Source: CAG-791 sp963593905 (lineage in GTDB: Bacteria; Bacillota; Clostridia; Lachnospirales; Lachnospiraceae). Taken from it: DNA of 64,000 bases. A program made the translations under genes and the position numbers. The number at the start of each line of letters is the position of its first letter. Position 1 is the first letter of the stretch. This document shows, piece after piece, positions 7,703-16,209 of the stretch. The notes under the pieces are model-generated. The model was not told the DNA's origin, ran no database searches, and saw only the letters and a list, made by a program, of their open reading frames with translations. The stretch covers positions 1 through 64,000 of the forward strand of contig CAVBBL010000014.1 of NCBI GenBank assembly GCA_963593905.1, in the 5' to 3' direction.

Positions 7703-8821
7703 TCACTTTATTTTCTTCAATTCATACTGTCTGCTGCCCAGTCCGATCTTTTCCGCATGTTCCAGGGTTTCTCTCCAACGCACGTTGGGATTGCTGTTCA
7801 TGAAGTGATCCCCGTGGTCATGGAAATGGGGATCTGCCAGATGATCTCCCAGCTGCGAATTCGAAATCGGCTGCGCCGCAAGACATAGATCCACACAGGC
7901 CTGATCCAGTGCCACCGGATCAAAGGAGGCCAGCATGCCGATATTGGGCAGGATCGGCGCGTCATTTTCCCCGTGGCAGTCACAGTTTGGAGATACGTCT
8001 GTGATCAGGGAAATATGGAAACAGGGACGACCGTCACAGACTGCCTGCGAGTACTCTGCGATCTTACAGCCTAAAATCTCATTGGCATTGGAGTTTTTAT
8101 TGCTGATGGCATTGAAGGAACAGGCGCCGATACAGCGGCCGCATCCCTTGCAGATATCCGGATCGATGAAAGCTTTGTGATCCTCATACCGGATTGCATC
8201 GGAGCCGCACTCCTTTGCGCACCGCTGACAGCCTCGACATAGATCCTGATTGACCACCGGCTTGCCGCTGTTGTGCTGGTGCATCTTGCCGGCTCTGGAG
8301 CCGCAGCCCATGCCGATGTTCTTAAGAGTACCGCCAAATCCCGTGGCCTCATGGCCTTTAAAATGTGTCAGAGAAATGAATACGTCCGCATCCATTATGG
8401 TACGGCCGATGTAAGCCTCCTTGCAGTACTCTCCCCCGCGGACCGGAACGATCACATCGTCTGTACCCTTCAGGCCATCTCCGATGATGATCTGACAGCC
8501 CGTAGTAACCGTGTTAAAGCCGTTGATATTGGCGCAGTCCAGATGCTCCGGCGCACTTCTCCGACTCCCGGGATACAGGGTATTGCAGTCTGTCAGGAAG
8601 GGAATGCCCTGCTGTTCCTTCACCAGATCCGCCACAGCCTTTGCATACTGGGGACGCAGATAGGCGATATTGCCCAGCTCTCCGAAATGCATCTTAATCG
8701 CCACAAAGCGGCCTTCCATTTCGATATTGCCGATACCGGCGACCTTACATAGTCTCTTTAATTTCTCCGGAAGCGGTGTGCCCACATGAGTTCTGAAATC
8801 TGTAAAATAAACCTCTGACAT
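7703..8821 (-). CDS. DUF362 domain protein with two [4Fe-4S] clusters
   Basis: 372 residues. A DUF362 domain (about 1-185) is followed by a ferredoxin-type insert with CRGCQRCAKECGSDAI and CKGCGRCIGACSFNAI, each a CxxCxxCxxxC cluster, then a further DUF362 segment containing FDPVALDQACVDL. The molecular role of the family is not established; it is presumably a redox protein. ATG 8821 follows GGGAGGTTACA; the in-frame upstream extension is translated leader element. Lies between fhs and the phosphoribosyltransferase-like gene. Confidence 0.85.
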   Translation of the reverse strand: MSEVYFTDFRTHVGTPLPEKLKRLCKVAGIGNIEMEGRFVAIKMHFGELGNIAYLRPQYAKAVADLVKEQQGIPFLTDCNTLYPGSRRSAPEHLDCANINGFNTVTTGCQIIIGDGLKGTDDVIVPVRGGEYCKEAYIGRTIMDADVFISLTHFKGHEATGFGGTLKNIGMGCGSRAGKMHQHNSGKPVVNQDLCRGCQRCAKECGSDAIRYEDHKAFIDPDICKGCGRCIGACSFNAISNKNSNANEILGCKIAEYSQAVCDGRPCFHISLITDVSPNCDCHGENDAPILPNIGMLASFDPVALDQACVDLCLAAQPISNSQLGDHLADPHFHDHGDHFMNSNPNVRWRETLEHAEKIGLGSRQYELKKIK

Positions 8822-8824
8822 TGT

Positions 8825-9011
8825 AACCTCCCTTCCGCAGGCGCTCGGCGCCGGAGGAATCGCCAATCAAATCACTGTTTGATTTGCAATCAGGGCTATT
8901 GATGACGCCTGTGGTATCATTCGCTGTGTGAAAACAATGAGAATCTCTGATCCTCATTTGATATTGAGGATATTTTCCACACTCCCCATTCCGCTGCGAT
9001 TTATACAGCGG
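8825..9011 (-). repeat. Nested multi-hairpin leader element upstream of DUF362 gene
   Basis: In gene direction: upstream B (9011-8991, CCGCTG..CAGCGG) 2 nt after the fhs stop, an SD-like GGAATGGGGA, hairpin C (about 8983-8925, GTGTGGAAAAT and ATTGTTTTCACAC with an inner hairpin), degenerate D, linker CCTGATTGCA, A (AATCAAACAGTGATTTGATT), B (8855-8833, GGCGCCGAGCGCC), then GGGAGG. Same order as the other loci but more diverged in C and D. Confidence 0.65.
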
Positions 9012-9013
9012 TT

Positions 9014-10684
9014 TTAAAACAATCCTTCGATCCTGCCGTCATTCTCCACATTGATCTTTACGGCTGCAGGCTGCTTGGGCAGGCCGGGCATAGCCATAAT
9101 AGAGCCGGTCTGTACCACTACAAAGCCTGCCCCGGCCGATACATACACCTCTCTTACGGTGATGGAGAAACCTGTGGGACGCCCCAATTTGGTCTGGTCA
9201 TCCGACAGAGAGTACTGGGTCTTGGCCATGCATACCGGCAGGTTGCCAAAGCCCAGCACCTCCAGTCTGGCCAGCTGTTTCTGCGCCGCTGCGGTGTAAT
9301 TTACGCCGTCAGCACCGTAGATTTCCTTTGCAATGGTCTCGATCTTTTCCTTTAAGGACAGGCTGTCCTCGTAAAGGACATGGAAATGATTCTCCTCGGT
9401 CTCTATAGCCTGCAGCACCTTCTGTGCCAGGTCTATACCTCCCTCGCCGCCGTTAGCCCATACGGTTGCCTTGGAAACTGCGCAGCCCTTCTCCTGACAG
9501 AATTTCTCGATCATAGCGGACTCTGCCTCCGTATCGGAAACAAAGCTGTTTAATGCCACTACCACCGGCACCCCATATTTGTGCAGATTCTCGATATGCT
9601 TCTCCAGATTTACCATGCCCTTCTCAAGTGCTTCCAGATTTTCCGTATGCACATCTGCCTTTGCTACGCCGCCGTTAAACTTAAGGGCCGCCACGCTGGC
9701 CACCAGCACTACGGCATCCGGCTTAAGGCCACCCATTCTGCACTTGATGTCAAAGAACTTCTCTGCTCCCAGGTCGGCGCCGAAGCCTGCCTCTGTGATG
9801 GCATAATCTGCCATTTTCAGTGCTGCCTTGGTGGCGCGCATGGAATTGCAGCCGTGGGCGATATTGGCAAAAGGACCGCCGTGTACCAGGGCAGGGGTAT
9901 GCTCCATGGTCTGGACCAGATTGGGCTTTAAGGCATCCTTTAAGAGGGCACACATGGCACCGGTAGCCCCCAGCTCTCCTGCTGTCACGGGCATATTGTC
10001 GTAATTATAAGCCACTACGATGCGGTCGATCCGCTTCTTTAAATCCTCCATATCGCTGGCCAGGCAAAGAACCGCCATAATCTCGGAGGCTGCCGTGATG
10101 ACGAAATGATCCTCCCGCACAGGACCGTCCACCTTGGTGCCAAGGCCGATGACGATGTTGCGCAGGGATCGGTCATTCATATCCATGCAGCGCTTCCATA
10201 CCACTCTGGTGGGATCGATTCCCAGGGGATTGCCCTGGTGCAGGGAATTGTCCAGCATAGCTGCCAGAAGGTTGTTGGCGGAAGTGATGGCATGAAAATC
10301 ACCGGTGAAGTGCAGGTTCAGATCTTCCATAGGCACTACCTGGGCGTAACCGCCGCCGGCTGCGCCGCCCTTTACGCCAAAGCAAGGACCAAGAGAAGGC
10401 TCGCGAAGTGCCAGCATCACCTTTTTTCCCAGTCTGTGGAAGGCATCTGCCATACCGATGCTGATGGTGGTCTTGCCTTCTCCTGCCGCGGTGGGATTGA
10501 TGGCTGTCACCAGGATCAGTTTGCCATCCGGCTGCTCCTTAAGACTCTCCAGATACTCGCCGGACAGCTTTGCCTTGTACCGGCCATACTGCTCCAACTG
10601 CTCCGGTTCGATTCCCAGGCGTCCTGCCACCTCGGTGATGGGTTCCATTTTGGCTTCCTGTGCGATTTCGATGTCTGTTTTCAT
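9014..10684 (-). CDS. fhs: Formate-tetrahydrofolate ligase
   Basis: Cytosolic ATP-dependent enzyme making 10-formyl-THF from formate; supplies one-carbon units for purines and the methyl branch of the Wood-Ljungdahl pathway. 556 residues, full length. The nucleotide-binding loop TAINPTAAGEGKTT lies near residue 60-73, followed by REPSLGPCFGVKGGAAGGGYAQ split across the substrate site, and the C-terminal PTGFSITVREV...PGLP signature. GAAGGGAGAAGAC precedes ATG 10684. A decayed B-hairpin arm (TTGCGGCATAG) lies directly before this SD. Confidence 0.97.
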   Translation of the reverse strand: MKTDIEIAQEAKMEPITEVAGRLGIEPEQLEQYGRYKAKLSGEYLESLKEQPDGKLILVTAINPTAAGEGKTTISIGMADAFHRLGKKVMLALREPSLGPCFGVKGGAAGGGYAQVVPMEDLNLHFTGDFHAITSANNLLAAMLDNSLHQGNPLGIDPTRVVWKRCMDMNDRSLRNIVIGLGTKVDGPVREDHFVITAASEIMAVLCLASDMEDLKKRIDRIVVAYNYDNMPVTAGELGATGAMCALLKDALKPNLVQTMEHTPALVHGGPFANIAHGCNSMRATKAALKMADYAITEAGFGADLGAEKFFDIKCRMGGLKPDAVVLVASVAALKFNGGVAKADVHTENLEALEKGMVNLEKHIENLHKYGVPVVVALNSFVSDTEAESAMIEKFCQEKGCAVSKATVWANGGEGGIDLAQKVLQAIETEENHFHVLYEDSLSLKEKIETIAKEIYGADGVNYTAAAQKQLARLEVLGFGNLPVCMAKTQYSLSDDQTKLGRPTGFSITVREVYVSAGAGFVVVQTGSIMAMPGLPKQPAAVKINVENDGRIEGLF

Positions 10685-10731
10685 GTCTTCTCCCTTCTAT
10701 GCCGCAATATACTGTACAATCAATAACACTT

Positions 10732-10768
10732 AAAAGAAACACTCTCAGACTGTCAGATGTTTCTTTCT
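10732..10768 (-). terminator. Probable terminator after the C39-like peptidase gene
   Basis: AAGAAACA / TGTTTCTT stem (10766-10759 with 10741-10734 on minus) followed by TTTTAAG, between the peptidase stop and fhs. Confidence 0.6.
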
Positions 10769-10811
10769 TACACTCCTTTGGAAGTAATATTGCCGCCTCC
10801 CGCCTGCAAGG

Positions 10812-11447
10812 CTACTTTGATTTGCTGATTACGACTGCTCTCCCTGCCTGTTCCGCGTGTCTTTCTTCCACCAATTTCCGGTCATAGCCGATACAGCCGT
10901 GATTCTCCCAGGGATCGTTGCAGAAAAGGAGTTCCTTCTCCCCCTCCTGCCCGTATCCCACCAGCACCAGGCAGTGCTCATTGGACACCCAGGTGAAGTC
11001 CCCGCTGCCATCCTCCAGGCTCCACACCGGTCCCACGTAGGTGGGTTTTAAATTAATGCTGGTCCAATACAAAACCGGCATACCGGCATCAATTTGCTCC
11101 TGCAAGAGTGTTTCGGTAGGGACGCCGGTAGCATCCTGTGCCTGATAGGGCAGTCCCTCCTGTGCAAAAAGCCGATTCAGTGCCTGCACCATCACCTTCG
11201 GATAGCAGCCAAAGGAGTCCGGATCATAGGGACTGCCGGCAAAATACCGGTTGGGATCAGGACCGTACAGCCGTCCTTCCTTGCGCTGCATGGGACGCTT
11301 TTCCAGATAATTTTCTATGAATTCATCCACGCTGCACCTTGCTCCCAGATACTTTGCCAGCATCACCGCCGAGACGCTCTCGCACCCGGTGGGCCAGTCT
11401 GCAGTCTGGTCGATATAGGGAACTGTCAGGATTTTTTCTTTTTTCAA
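10812..11447 (-). CDS. C39-family peptidase-like protein
   Basis: 211 residues, papain-like fold. Catalytic Cys in WPTGCESVSAVMLA (near residue 23), catalytic His in NEHCLVLVGY, and Asn/Asp in CNDPWENHG; arranged as in the peptidase C39_2 group. No signal peptide or transmembrane segment, so cytoplasmic, or exported by an unseen route. The start is a TTG at 11447, 4 nt after AGGTGGG; no better ATG exists in frame. Substrate unknown. Its own terminator separates it from fhs; nhaC lies upstream. Confidence 0.8.
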   Translation of the reverse strand: MKKEKILTVPYIDQTADWPTGCESVSAVMLAKYLGARCSVDEFIENYLEKRPMQRKEGRLYGPDPNRYFAGSPYDPDSFGCYPKVMVQALNRLFAQEGLPYQAQDATGVPTETLLQEQIDAGMPVLYWTSINLKPTYVGPVWSLEDGSGDFTWVSNEHCLVLVGYGQEGEKELLFCNDPWENHGCIGYDRKLVEERHAEQAGRAVVISKSK

Positions 11448-11553
11448 ATTCCCACCTCATGAAATCCGGACATACGAACTCTCCTGCCCGGCATCCTATT
11501 GCATTAGCCAATGGGTGCCGCTGTGTATCTGCTGCACCACATTGTTGCACCTT

Positions 11554-11573
11554 GCCCGGGCATTTTGCCCGGC
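11554..11573 (-). terminator. GC-rich hairpin after nhaC
   Basis: GCCGGGCA / TGCCCGGC stem immediately after the nhaC stop. It has no T-tract, so it is more likely a 3' stabiliser or pause site than a full terminator. Confidence 0.4.
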
Positions 11574-11574
11574 T

Positions 11575-13125
11575 CTACTCTGCAGCCTTGGCTGTTTTTG
11601 CGCCGTACTTGCTCTCTACTTTCTTTTTGATACCCATCAGCACTGCCGTCTCGATGATCAGGCAGATCAGCAGGGTAATCCACCAACTCTCTGTGACACC
11701 GGCTATGATATAACCCACCACACAGACGCCCATGACCACAGCGGCATACTGCATCTGTGTCTGCACGTGATTTAAGTGCGGGCACTGCGCACCGGCACTG
11801 GACATGATTGTGGTATCGGAAATAGGAGAAATATGGTCGCCGCAGACAGCGCCTGCCAATACAGCGGAGACTGCAATGACCATCATCTTCTCATCCACAT
11901 GGTTAAACATGGAGATGACAATGGGCACCAGGATAGCGAATGTTCCCCAGGAAGTACCTGTGGAAAATGCCAGAAACAGTGCGATGCAGAACATGATCAT
12001 AGGCACGAAAACCGCCACGCTGCCGGACAGACTTACTGTGGAATCAATAAATGTGCCGATGCCCAGATTATCGCCCATGCCCTTTAATGTCCAGGCAAAG
12101 GTCAGGATCAGGATAGCGGGAATCATCATCTTGGCGCCATCCGGCAGAGACTGCATGAACTCCTGGAAGGTGATGACCTTTCTGGGCAAATACAGGATTG
12201 CCATAAATACCACCGTGACCAGAGTAGCCAGGATCAAACTCATCTCTGCATCACAGTTTGCAAAAGCATCCACCACATTGCCGGCGCCGCTCAGGAAGCC
12301 GGTGTAGATCATAGCCAGCACCGCAGAGCCGATGAGCACGATCATGGGAAGTATCAGATCGATGACGTGTCCCTTGGTATTTGCTCTCGCTTTTTCTTCC
12401 TCTTCGGCAGCCTGGGCGAATTCCTCGCCGCCTGTAGTGAACAGATCGCCGGCCTTGGCATTGCACTCATGCTTTCTCATCAGACCGAAATCAATGTCCA
12501 TGCCAATGATGAAAAGTACCATAAAGATGGTCAGAATCGCATACAGATTATAGGGAATGGTGCTCAAAAACAGCTGGAATCCTGTCAGGGAGCTGTCCTC
12601 CGGCACATAAGAATTGACGGCTGCCGCCCAGCTGGAAATCGGGGCGATGATGCACACCGGTGCTGCCGTGGCATCAATGATATAGGCCAGTTTTGCTCTG
12701 GAAATCTTCTGCTTATCGGTGACAGGCCTCATGACTGAGCCTACCGTCAGGCAGTTAAAATAGTCATCTACAAAGATCAGAATGCCAAGTCCCACTGTGG
12801 CAAACAAGGATGTCTTTCTGGTCTTTAAGCGCTTGGAAGCCCAATTGCCGTAGGCAGCTGTGCCGCCGCACTTGGACATCAGGACAATAATCATACCCAG
12901 CAATACATCAAAAATAATGATATTTAAATCCATGCTGGATGTCATGGTGGTGAACATGGTCTCAAAGGTGCCCCATGGCTGGAAGTTGGCTGTAAAAAGT
13001 GCTCCCAGAAGCACACCGCAAAACAGTGACAGATATACCTCCTTGGTGATCAATGCCAGCACAATAGCTAATACCGGCGGAACCAGTGACCACCAGGTCC
13101 CAAAAAACATACTGACTGTATCCAT
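11575..13125 (-). CDS. nhaC: Na+/H+ antiporter, NhaC family
   Basis: Polytopic membrane antiporter of 516 residues with about 11-12 helices, of the NhaC (PF03553) family. The FSTGTSWGTFAILVPI and GDHISPISDTTIMSSAGA motifs are family hallmarks. Role: sodium/proton exchange, though some members exchange organic acids or amino acids. ATG 13125 follows GGGAGAAGAGTAGT. The upstream intergenic DNA (13126-13581) holds two tandem-repeat arrays rather than a recognisable leader element. Confidence 0.88.
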   Translation of the reverse strand: MDTVSMFFGTWWSLVPPVLAIVLALITKEVYLSLFCGVLLGALFTANFQPWGTFETMFTTMTSSMDLNIIIFDVLLGMIIVLMSKCGGTAAYGNWASKRLKTRKTSLFATVGLGILIFVDDYFNCLTVGSVMRPVTDKQKISRAKLAYIIDATAAPVCIIAPISSWAAAVNSYVPEDSSLTGFQLFLSTIPYNLYAILTIFMVLFIIGMDIDFGLMRKHECNAKAGDLFTTGGEEFAQAAEEEEKARANTKGHVIDLILPMIVLIGSAVLAMIYTGFLSGAGNVVDAFANCDAEMSLILATLVTVVFMAILYLPRKVITFQEFMQSLPDGAKMMIPAILILTFAWTLKGMGDNLGIGTFIDSTVSLSGSVAVFVPMIMFCIALFLAFSTGTSWGTFAILVPIVISMFNHVDEKMMVIAVSAVLAGAVCGDHISPISDTTIMSSAGAQCPHLNHVQTQMQYAAVVMGVCVVGYIIAGVTESWWITLLICLIIETAVLMGIKKKVESKYGAKTAKAAE

Positions 13126-13213
13126 ACTACTCTTCTCCCTCCGCAGTCATTTGTCGCCGACTTCCACTTCGGCAGCTTATCGTTATCTGTTTTCTTTCAA
13201 TCCTTTTCTCTTC

Positions 13214-13273
13214 ATCCTATGATACTGTATCCTATGATACCTCATCATATGATACCGCATCATAGGATACCGG
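13214..13273. repeat. Four-copy 15-bp tandem repeat with palindromic core
   Basis: Units at 13214, 13229, 13244 and 13259 are variants of ATC(C/A)TATGATAC(C/T)G(C/T). Each holds an ATCNTATGAT-like dyad. A further GGATACC/GGTATCC inverted repeat follows (13265-13287) and an ATACAAG/CTTGTAT pair near 13311-13344. Located 90-150 nt upstream of nhaC; could be operator repeats or 5' UTR hairpins. Confidence 0.7.
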
Positions 13274-13422
13274 GAACAAAAGGTATCCGGTCTCATAGAA
13301 TACAAGAGTGCTGCGCTGCGCGCTTTTGACCCTTGTATCATCATATATGCATTGCCTGCATTTGCGCAACAACAAAAGTAATATAACTATGCGGCTCTGT
13401 AAGTAATATACCTGCTCAGCCC

Positions 13423-13530
13423 TTTTCTAATTGTTTTTCTAATTGCTTCTCTATTTGCTTTTCTAATTGCTTTTCTATTTGCTTCTCTAATTACTTTTCT
13501 ATTTGCTTCTCTATTTACTTTTCTATTTGC
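13423..13530. repeat. Nine-copy 12-bp tandem repeat, purine-rich on the mRNA strand
   Basis: Consensus (plus) TTNTCTA(A/T)TTGC, nine adjacent units without indels. It lies between the ATP-grasp gene stop and nhaC. No coding or CRISPR character: there are no spacers. Confidence 0.85.
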
Positions 13531-13581
13531 TTTCGAAGCTTCTCTCTGCCACCATCTTGAAGCGCTTTTCGCTCCGGCCGC

Positions 13582-14856
13582 CTACTTTGTCACCTGAAAG
13601 GCCTCCAGAATCCGCTCTGCACCTCGCTCCAACAGATATTCCGCCTCCTGCCGGCCAATATCCTTCTGCAGTGCTTTCAGGATAAAGAATCCCCGTTCCA
13701 TAAGCACGTGTCCTGTATTGGGCGGCGCCAGTTTCTCATGCGGATGAATATGACATTCATATCGCAGTAATGATACCGGCAGCTCATGCTCTGTCAGAAC
13801 CTCTCTGGCCCTCTCCGCCGTAGGAATCTTTCCTGCCGCCTTTCCGGTAAAGTCAAAATAGCGAATCAGCATAGGGGTGACACTGTCCGGCAGGAAGCGG
13901 TAAGGCTCCCCGATCTGATAGCGCACCATCTCCGCCGCCATATCCACCCCGGTAGCCAATGGCGTAAACAGATCATGAAGATAGTGTCCGGAGGGTCTGG
14001 CGGAAAGTTCGATGATAAAAGGATTCCCGGCAGCCTGCTCCTGTGTCTCTGCGCAGATCAGATCTGCATGGAGCAGACAGTCCCGCAGCCCCAGCAGGCT
14101 GATCACCTTCTGCAGATAATCTTGCATCTGCTCGGTCATCTCTCCGGGCAGCACAGAATAATAGCCTACAGCCTGTCTGGCAGGGAGCGGTGTCACCAGC
14201 TTTTTCCTCAGCAGAATCAGCTGAAAGGTATCCCCCACCACTGCGCCGTCTACGCCGTATTCCTGCCCATCCACCAGTTCCTCCACCACAAAATCTTCCT
14301 TTGCGTGAAAGGAAATGGAAGAGATTTTCTTCTGCATTTCCTGATAGCTTTGCACAATACTGATGTCTCTGCTGCCGGAGCCGTAGCGGGGCTTGATGAT
14401 GGCCGGATAATGCATGCCCTGTAATTTGGCAAAAAGAGCACCAATCTGGGCAGTCTGGTCAGATCGCTTCTCCCAGAATCTGGCACTTAAAAGGCTGCAG
14501 CTGCAGGAACGCAGTCCCGCTGCCGACAGCTTTTCATGAAATGCCCACTTATCCGTGCAAAGCCTGGCGGCCTCTCCGGATATTCCCCGCAGTCCCAGGG
14601 CATCATTGGCAGCACCGATGGTGGTCAGGTATCTGCCGATGGGCGCCACCAAAAGGAAATCCGGACCAATTTCCCGAAGTTTGTCTATCGTCTCCTCCTC
14701 TTTGGAGATGTCCACTACTTCCCCATTGTCAGCTGCCCGCAGTCCCTCTGCCTGCGGATTGCCATCCAACGCTGTGACACAGATTCCCAGCTCTCTGGCG
14801 GCCTGTATGGTATGTACCGATTCGGCGCTGGCGCCGATGATTGCTGCTAGTTTCAT
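13582..14856 (-). CDS. ATP-grasp domain carboxylate-amine ligase-like protein
   Basis: 424 residues: N-terminal Rossmann-like preATP-grasp domain (MKLAAIIGASAESVHTIQAA), ATP-binding lysine strand IIKPRYGSGSRDI, VVEELVDGQEYGVDG, and the Mg-binding LHADLICAE...FIIELSARPSG strand. Catalyses ATP-driven ligation of a carboxylate to an amine or thiol through an acyl phosphate; substrate not predictable. Neighbouring surface-polysaccharide genes suggest sugar decoration or a peptide-like metabolite. ATG 14856 is preferred over the in-frame ATG 14922, because the intervening codons are a degenerate leader element (hairpin B at 14871-14889) and the homology begins at 14856. Confidence 0.8.
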   Translation of the reverse strand: MKLAAIIGASAESVHTIQAARELGICVTALDGNPQAEGLRAADNGEVVDISKEEETIDKLREIGPDFLLVAPIGRYLTTIGAANDALGLRGISGEAARLCTDKWAFHEKLSAAGLRSCSCSLLSARFWEKRSDQTAQIGALFAKLQGMHYPAIIKPRYGSGSRDISIVQSYQEMQKKISSISFHAKEDFVVEELVDGQEYGVDGAVVGDTFQLILLRKKLVTPLPARQAVGYYSVLPGEMTEQMQDYLQKVISLLGLRDCLLHADLICAETQEQAAGNPFIIELSARPSGHYLHDLFTPLATGVDMAAEMVRYQIGEPYRFLPDSVTPMLIRYFDFTGKAAGKIPTAERAREVLTEHELPVSLLRYECHIHPHEKLAPPNTGHVLMERGFFILKALQKDIGRQEAEYLLERGAERILEAFQVTK

Positions 14857-14857
14857 A

Positions 14858-14900
14858 TCTGCTGCTTTCCGCCGCAGTCTGTCTGCGGCAACGTGATCAT
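14858..14900 (-). repeat. Degenerate leader element (B hairpin) upstream of ATP-grasp gene
   Basis: GCCGCAG ACAGA CTGCGGC (14889-14871) preceded by the GATCACG linker and followed by GGAAAGCAGCAGAT and the ATG. A and C/D are missing. Confidence 0.6.
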
Positions 14901-14926
14901 TTAAAAAAGGCTGCTGCGTCATTCCT

Positions 14927-15949
14927 TTACCTACGTCTCAGCTTTCGATAGGTCCACAACGCCTTGTAATATATATAAAAAAGAAGGGGAGATTTCATCT
15001 GCATGGCAATCAGCTTCTTTTCCTCCGCTCCCACTCGTTCTCTGTAGTAAGGATTTTCCTGAAAATCCGGAAAAGTTTCCTTCATTTCCCTGCCCATGGC
15101 GGTGACAAATCGATACTTACCCTTTTCCTTCATGCAGGGCATCGCAGAAAAAAGGGTGTTGATATAAAAGAGCATGGTAAAGGAAAACTGAATCTCCGGC
15201 AGATATTGCTGAAGATAGCCGTACTTCCTTGCCTCCGCCACCATCAGTCTGCCGGCTTGCATCCGATCCTCCAGACGCTTTCTGGTAATGGTGTGCACGG
15301 TGGAACTCTCGTGCTGATAGTAGTAATACAAAGGCTCCGGTATATAGGCAAAGTGATGGGATCTCAGCATCCATGTATTGGCAATGGCATTATCCTCGTA
15401 AAAAATATCCTCCGGGAATCTGCTCTCACACCCCAAAATGATCTCTCTCTTGTAGATTTTAACCACCAGGGAACCGCTGTCCAGGATAAGGGAACGGTAC
15501 TTTTCCTCATTTAATATCCCAGTCTGCTCCGGCCGATTATTGCGGACGATCTGTCCCACCTCCATAGTGGTCTGCTCCGTCAGGGAATAATCGCAGCCTA
15601 CCATATCTGCACCGGTTTTCTCCGCTTCTTTTAACAGACGCTCGTAGTAATCCGGGGTAATCCAGTCATCTGCATCCACGAAACCGATCCATTCTCCCCG
15701 TGCTCTGGATAAGCCCAGGTTTTTGGCGCCGCCCTGTTTCCGGTTCCGATCGCACTGTAATACCTGTACATGGGCGGAATCTTTCTTTGCATACCCACGA
15801 AGGATCTCCATGGAATCATCGGTAGAACAGTCATCCACTGCCAGGATCTCGTAGTCCTCTATCGTCTGCGCCAGCAGACTGTCCATGCAGCGCTGCAGCT
15901 TCCCCTCCGCGGCCATATTGTAGACCGGTACAATCACGCTAAGTTTCAT
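14927..15949 (-). CDS. Glycosyltransferase family 2
   Basis: 340 residues. N-terminal GT-A fold starting MKLSVIVPVYN with nucleotide-binding DDCSTDDS and the metal-binding FVDADDW (DxD) motif; the C-terminal part carries a predicted helical tail. Transfers a sugar from a nucleotide sugar, probably during surface polysaccharide or teichoic-type polymer synthesis; acts at the cytoplasmic membrane face. ATG 15949 follows AAAGAGGTAAAT; the longer reading frame to 16027 is translation through the leader element (its first residues, MITSEKSPARISPRAAADKL, are element sequence). Stop lies 70 nt before the ATP-grasp start. Confidence 0.88.
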   Translation of the reverse strand: MKLSVIVPVYNMAAEGKLQRCMDSLLAQTIEDYEILAVDDCSTDDSMEILRGYAKKDSAHVQVLQCDRNRKQGGAKNLGLSRARGEWIGFVDADDWITPDYYERLLKEAEKTGADMVGCDYSLTEQTTMEVGQIVRNNRPEQTGILNEEKYRSLILDSGSLVVKIYKREIILGCESRFPEDIFYEDNAIANTWMLRSHHFAYIPEPLYYYYQHESSTVHTITRKRLEDRMQAGRLMVAEARKYGYLQQYLPEIQFSFTMLFYINTLFSAMPCMKEKGKYRFVTAMGREMKETFPDFQENPYYRERVGAEEKKLIAMQMKSPLLFYIYYKALWTYRKLRRR

Positions 15950-15950
15950 A

Positions 15951-16140
15951 TTTACCTCTTTAAGCCGCAGCTTGTCTGCGGCTGCACGAGGAGAAATTCG
16001 CGCAGGCGATTTCTCCGATGTGATCACGCATTGATGGTGTTTACAACATCAATGCAATGGCTAAAAATGACATCGGTCATTTTTAGTCATTTTCCCTCTT
16101 TAAGCCGCAGCTTGTCTGCGGCTATATAAGGAGAAATTCG
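15951..16140 (-). repeat. Nested multi-hairpin leader element upstream of GT2 gene
   Basis: Gene direction: remnant A (about 16138-16129), B (16122-16104), SD AAAGAGGGAAA, C (16086-16061, CTAAAAATGAC / GTCATTTTTAG), D (16055-16028, GCATTGATG / CATCAATGC with loop TGTAAACAC), GATCAC linker, A (16017-15987), B (15982-15964, GCCGCAGACAAGCTGCGGC), SD AAAGAGG, ATG. The most complete type 1 copy. Confidence 0.85.
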
Positions 16141-16209
16141 TCACGACATAGAGAATGGCTGCCTCCGTATTCACGGTGCAGCCATTGTCAGCTTCGTCAA
16201 CCTCCCCGG

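Noticed and set aside
6425..9011. Leader structures as nucleobase or folate riboswitches
   Set aside because: The same architecture precedes many unrelated genes, so a ligand specific to these neighbours is unlikely.
13423..13530. Possible CRISPR array
   Set aside because: Units are adjacent 12-mers without spacers and no cas genes are near; a simple tandem repeat.
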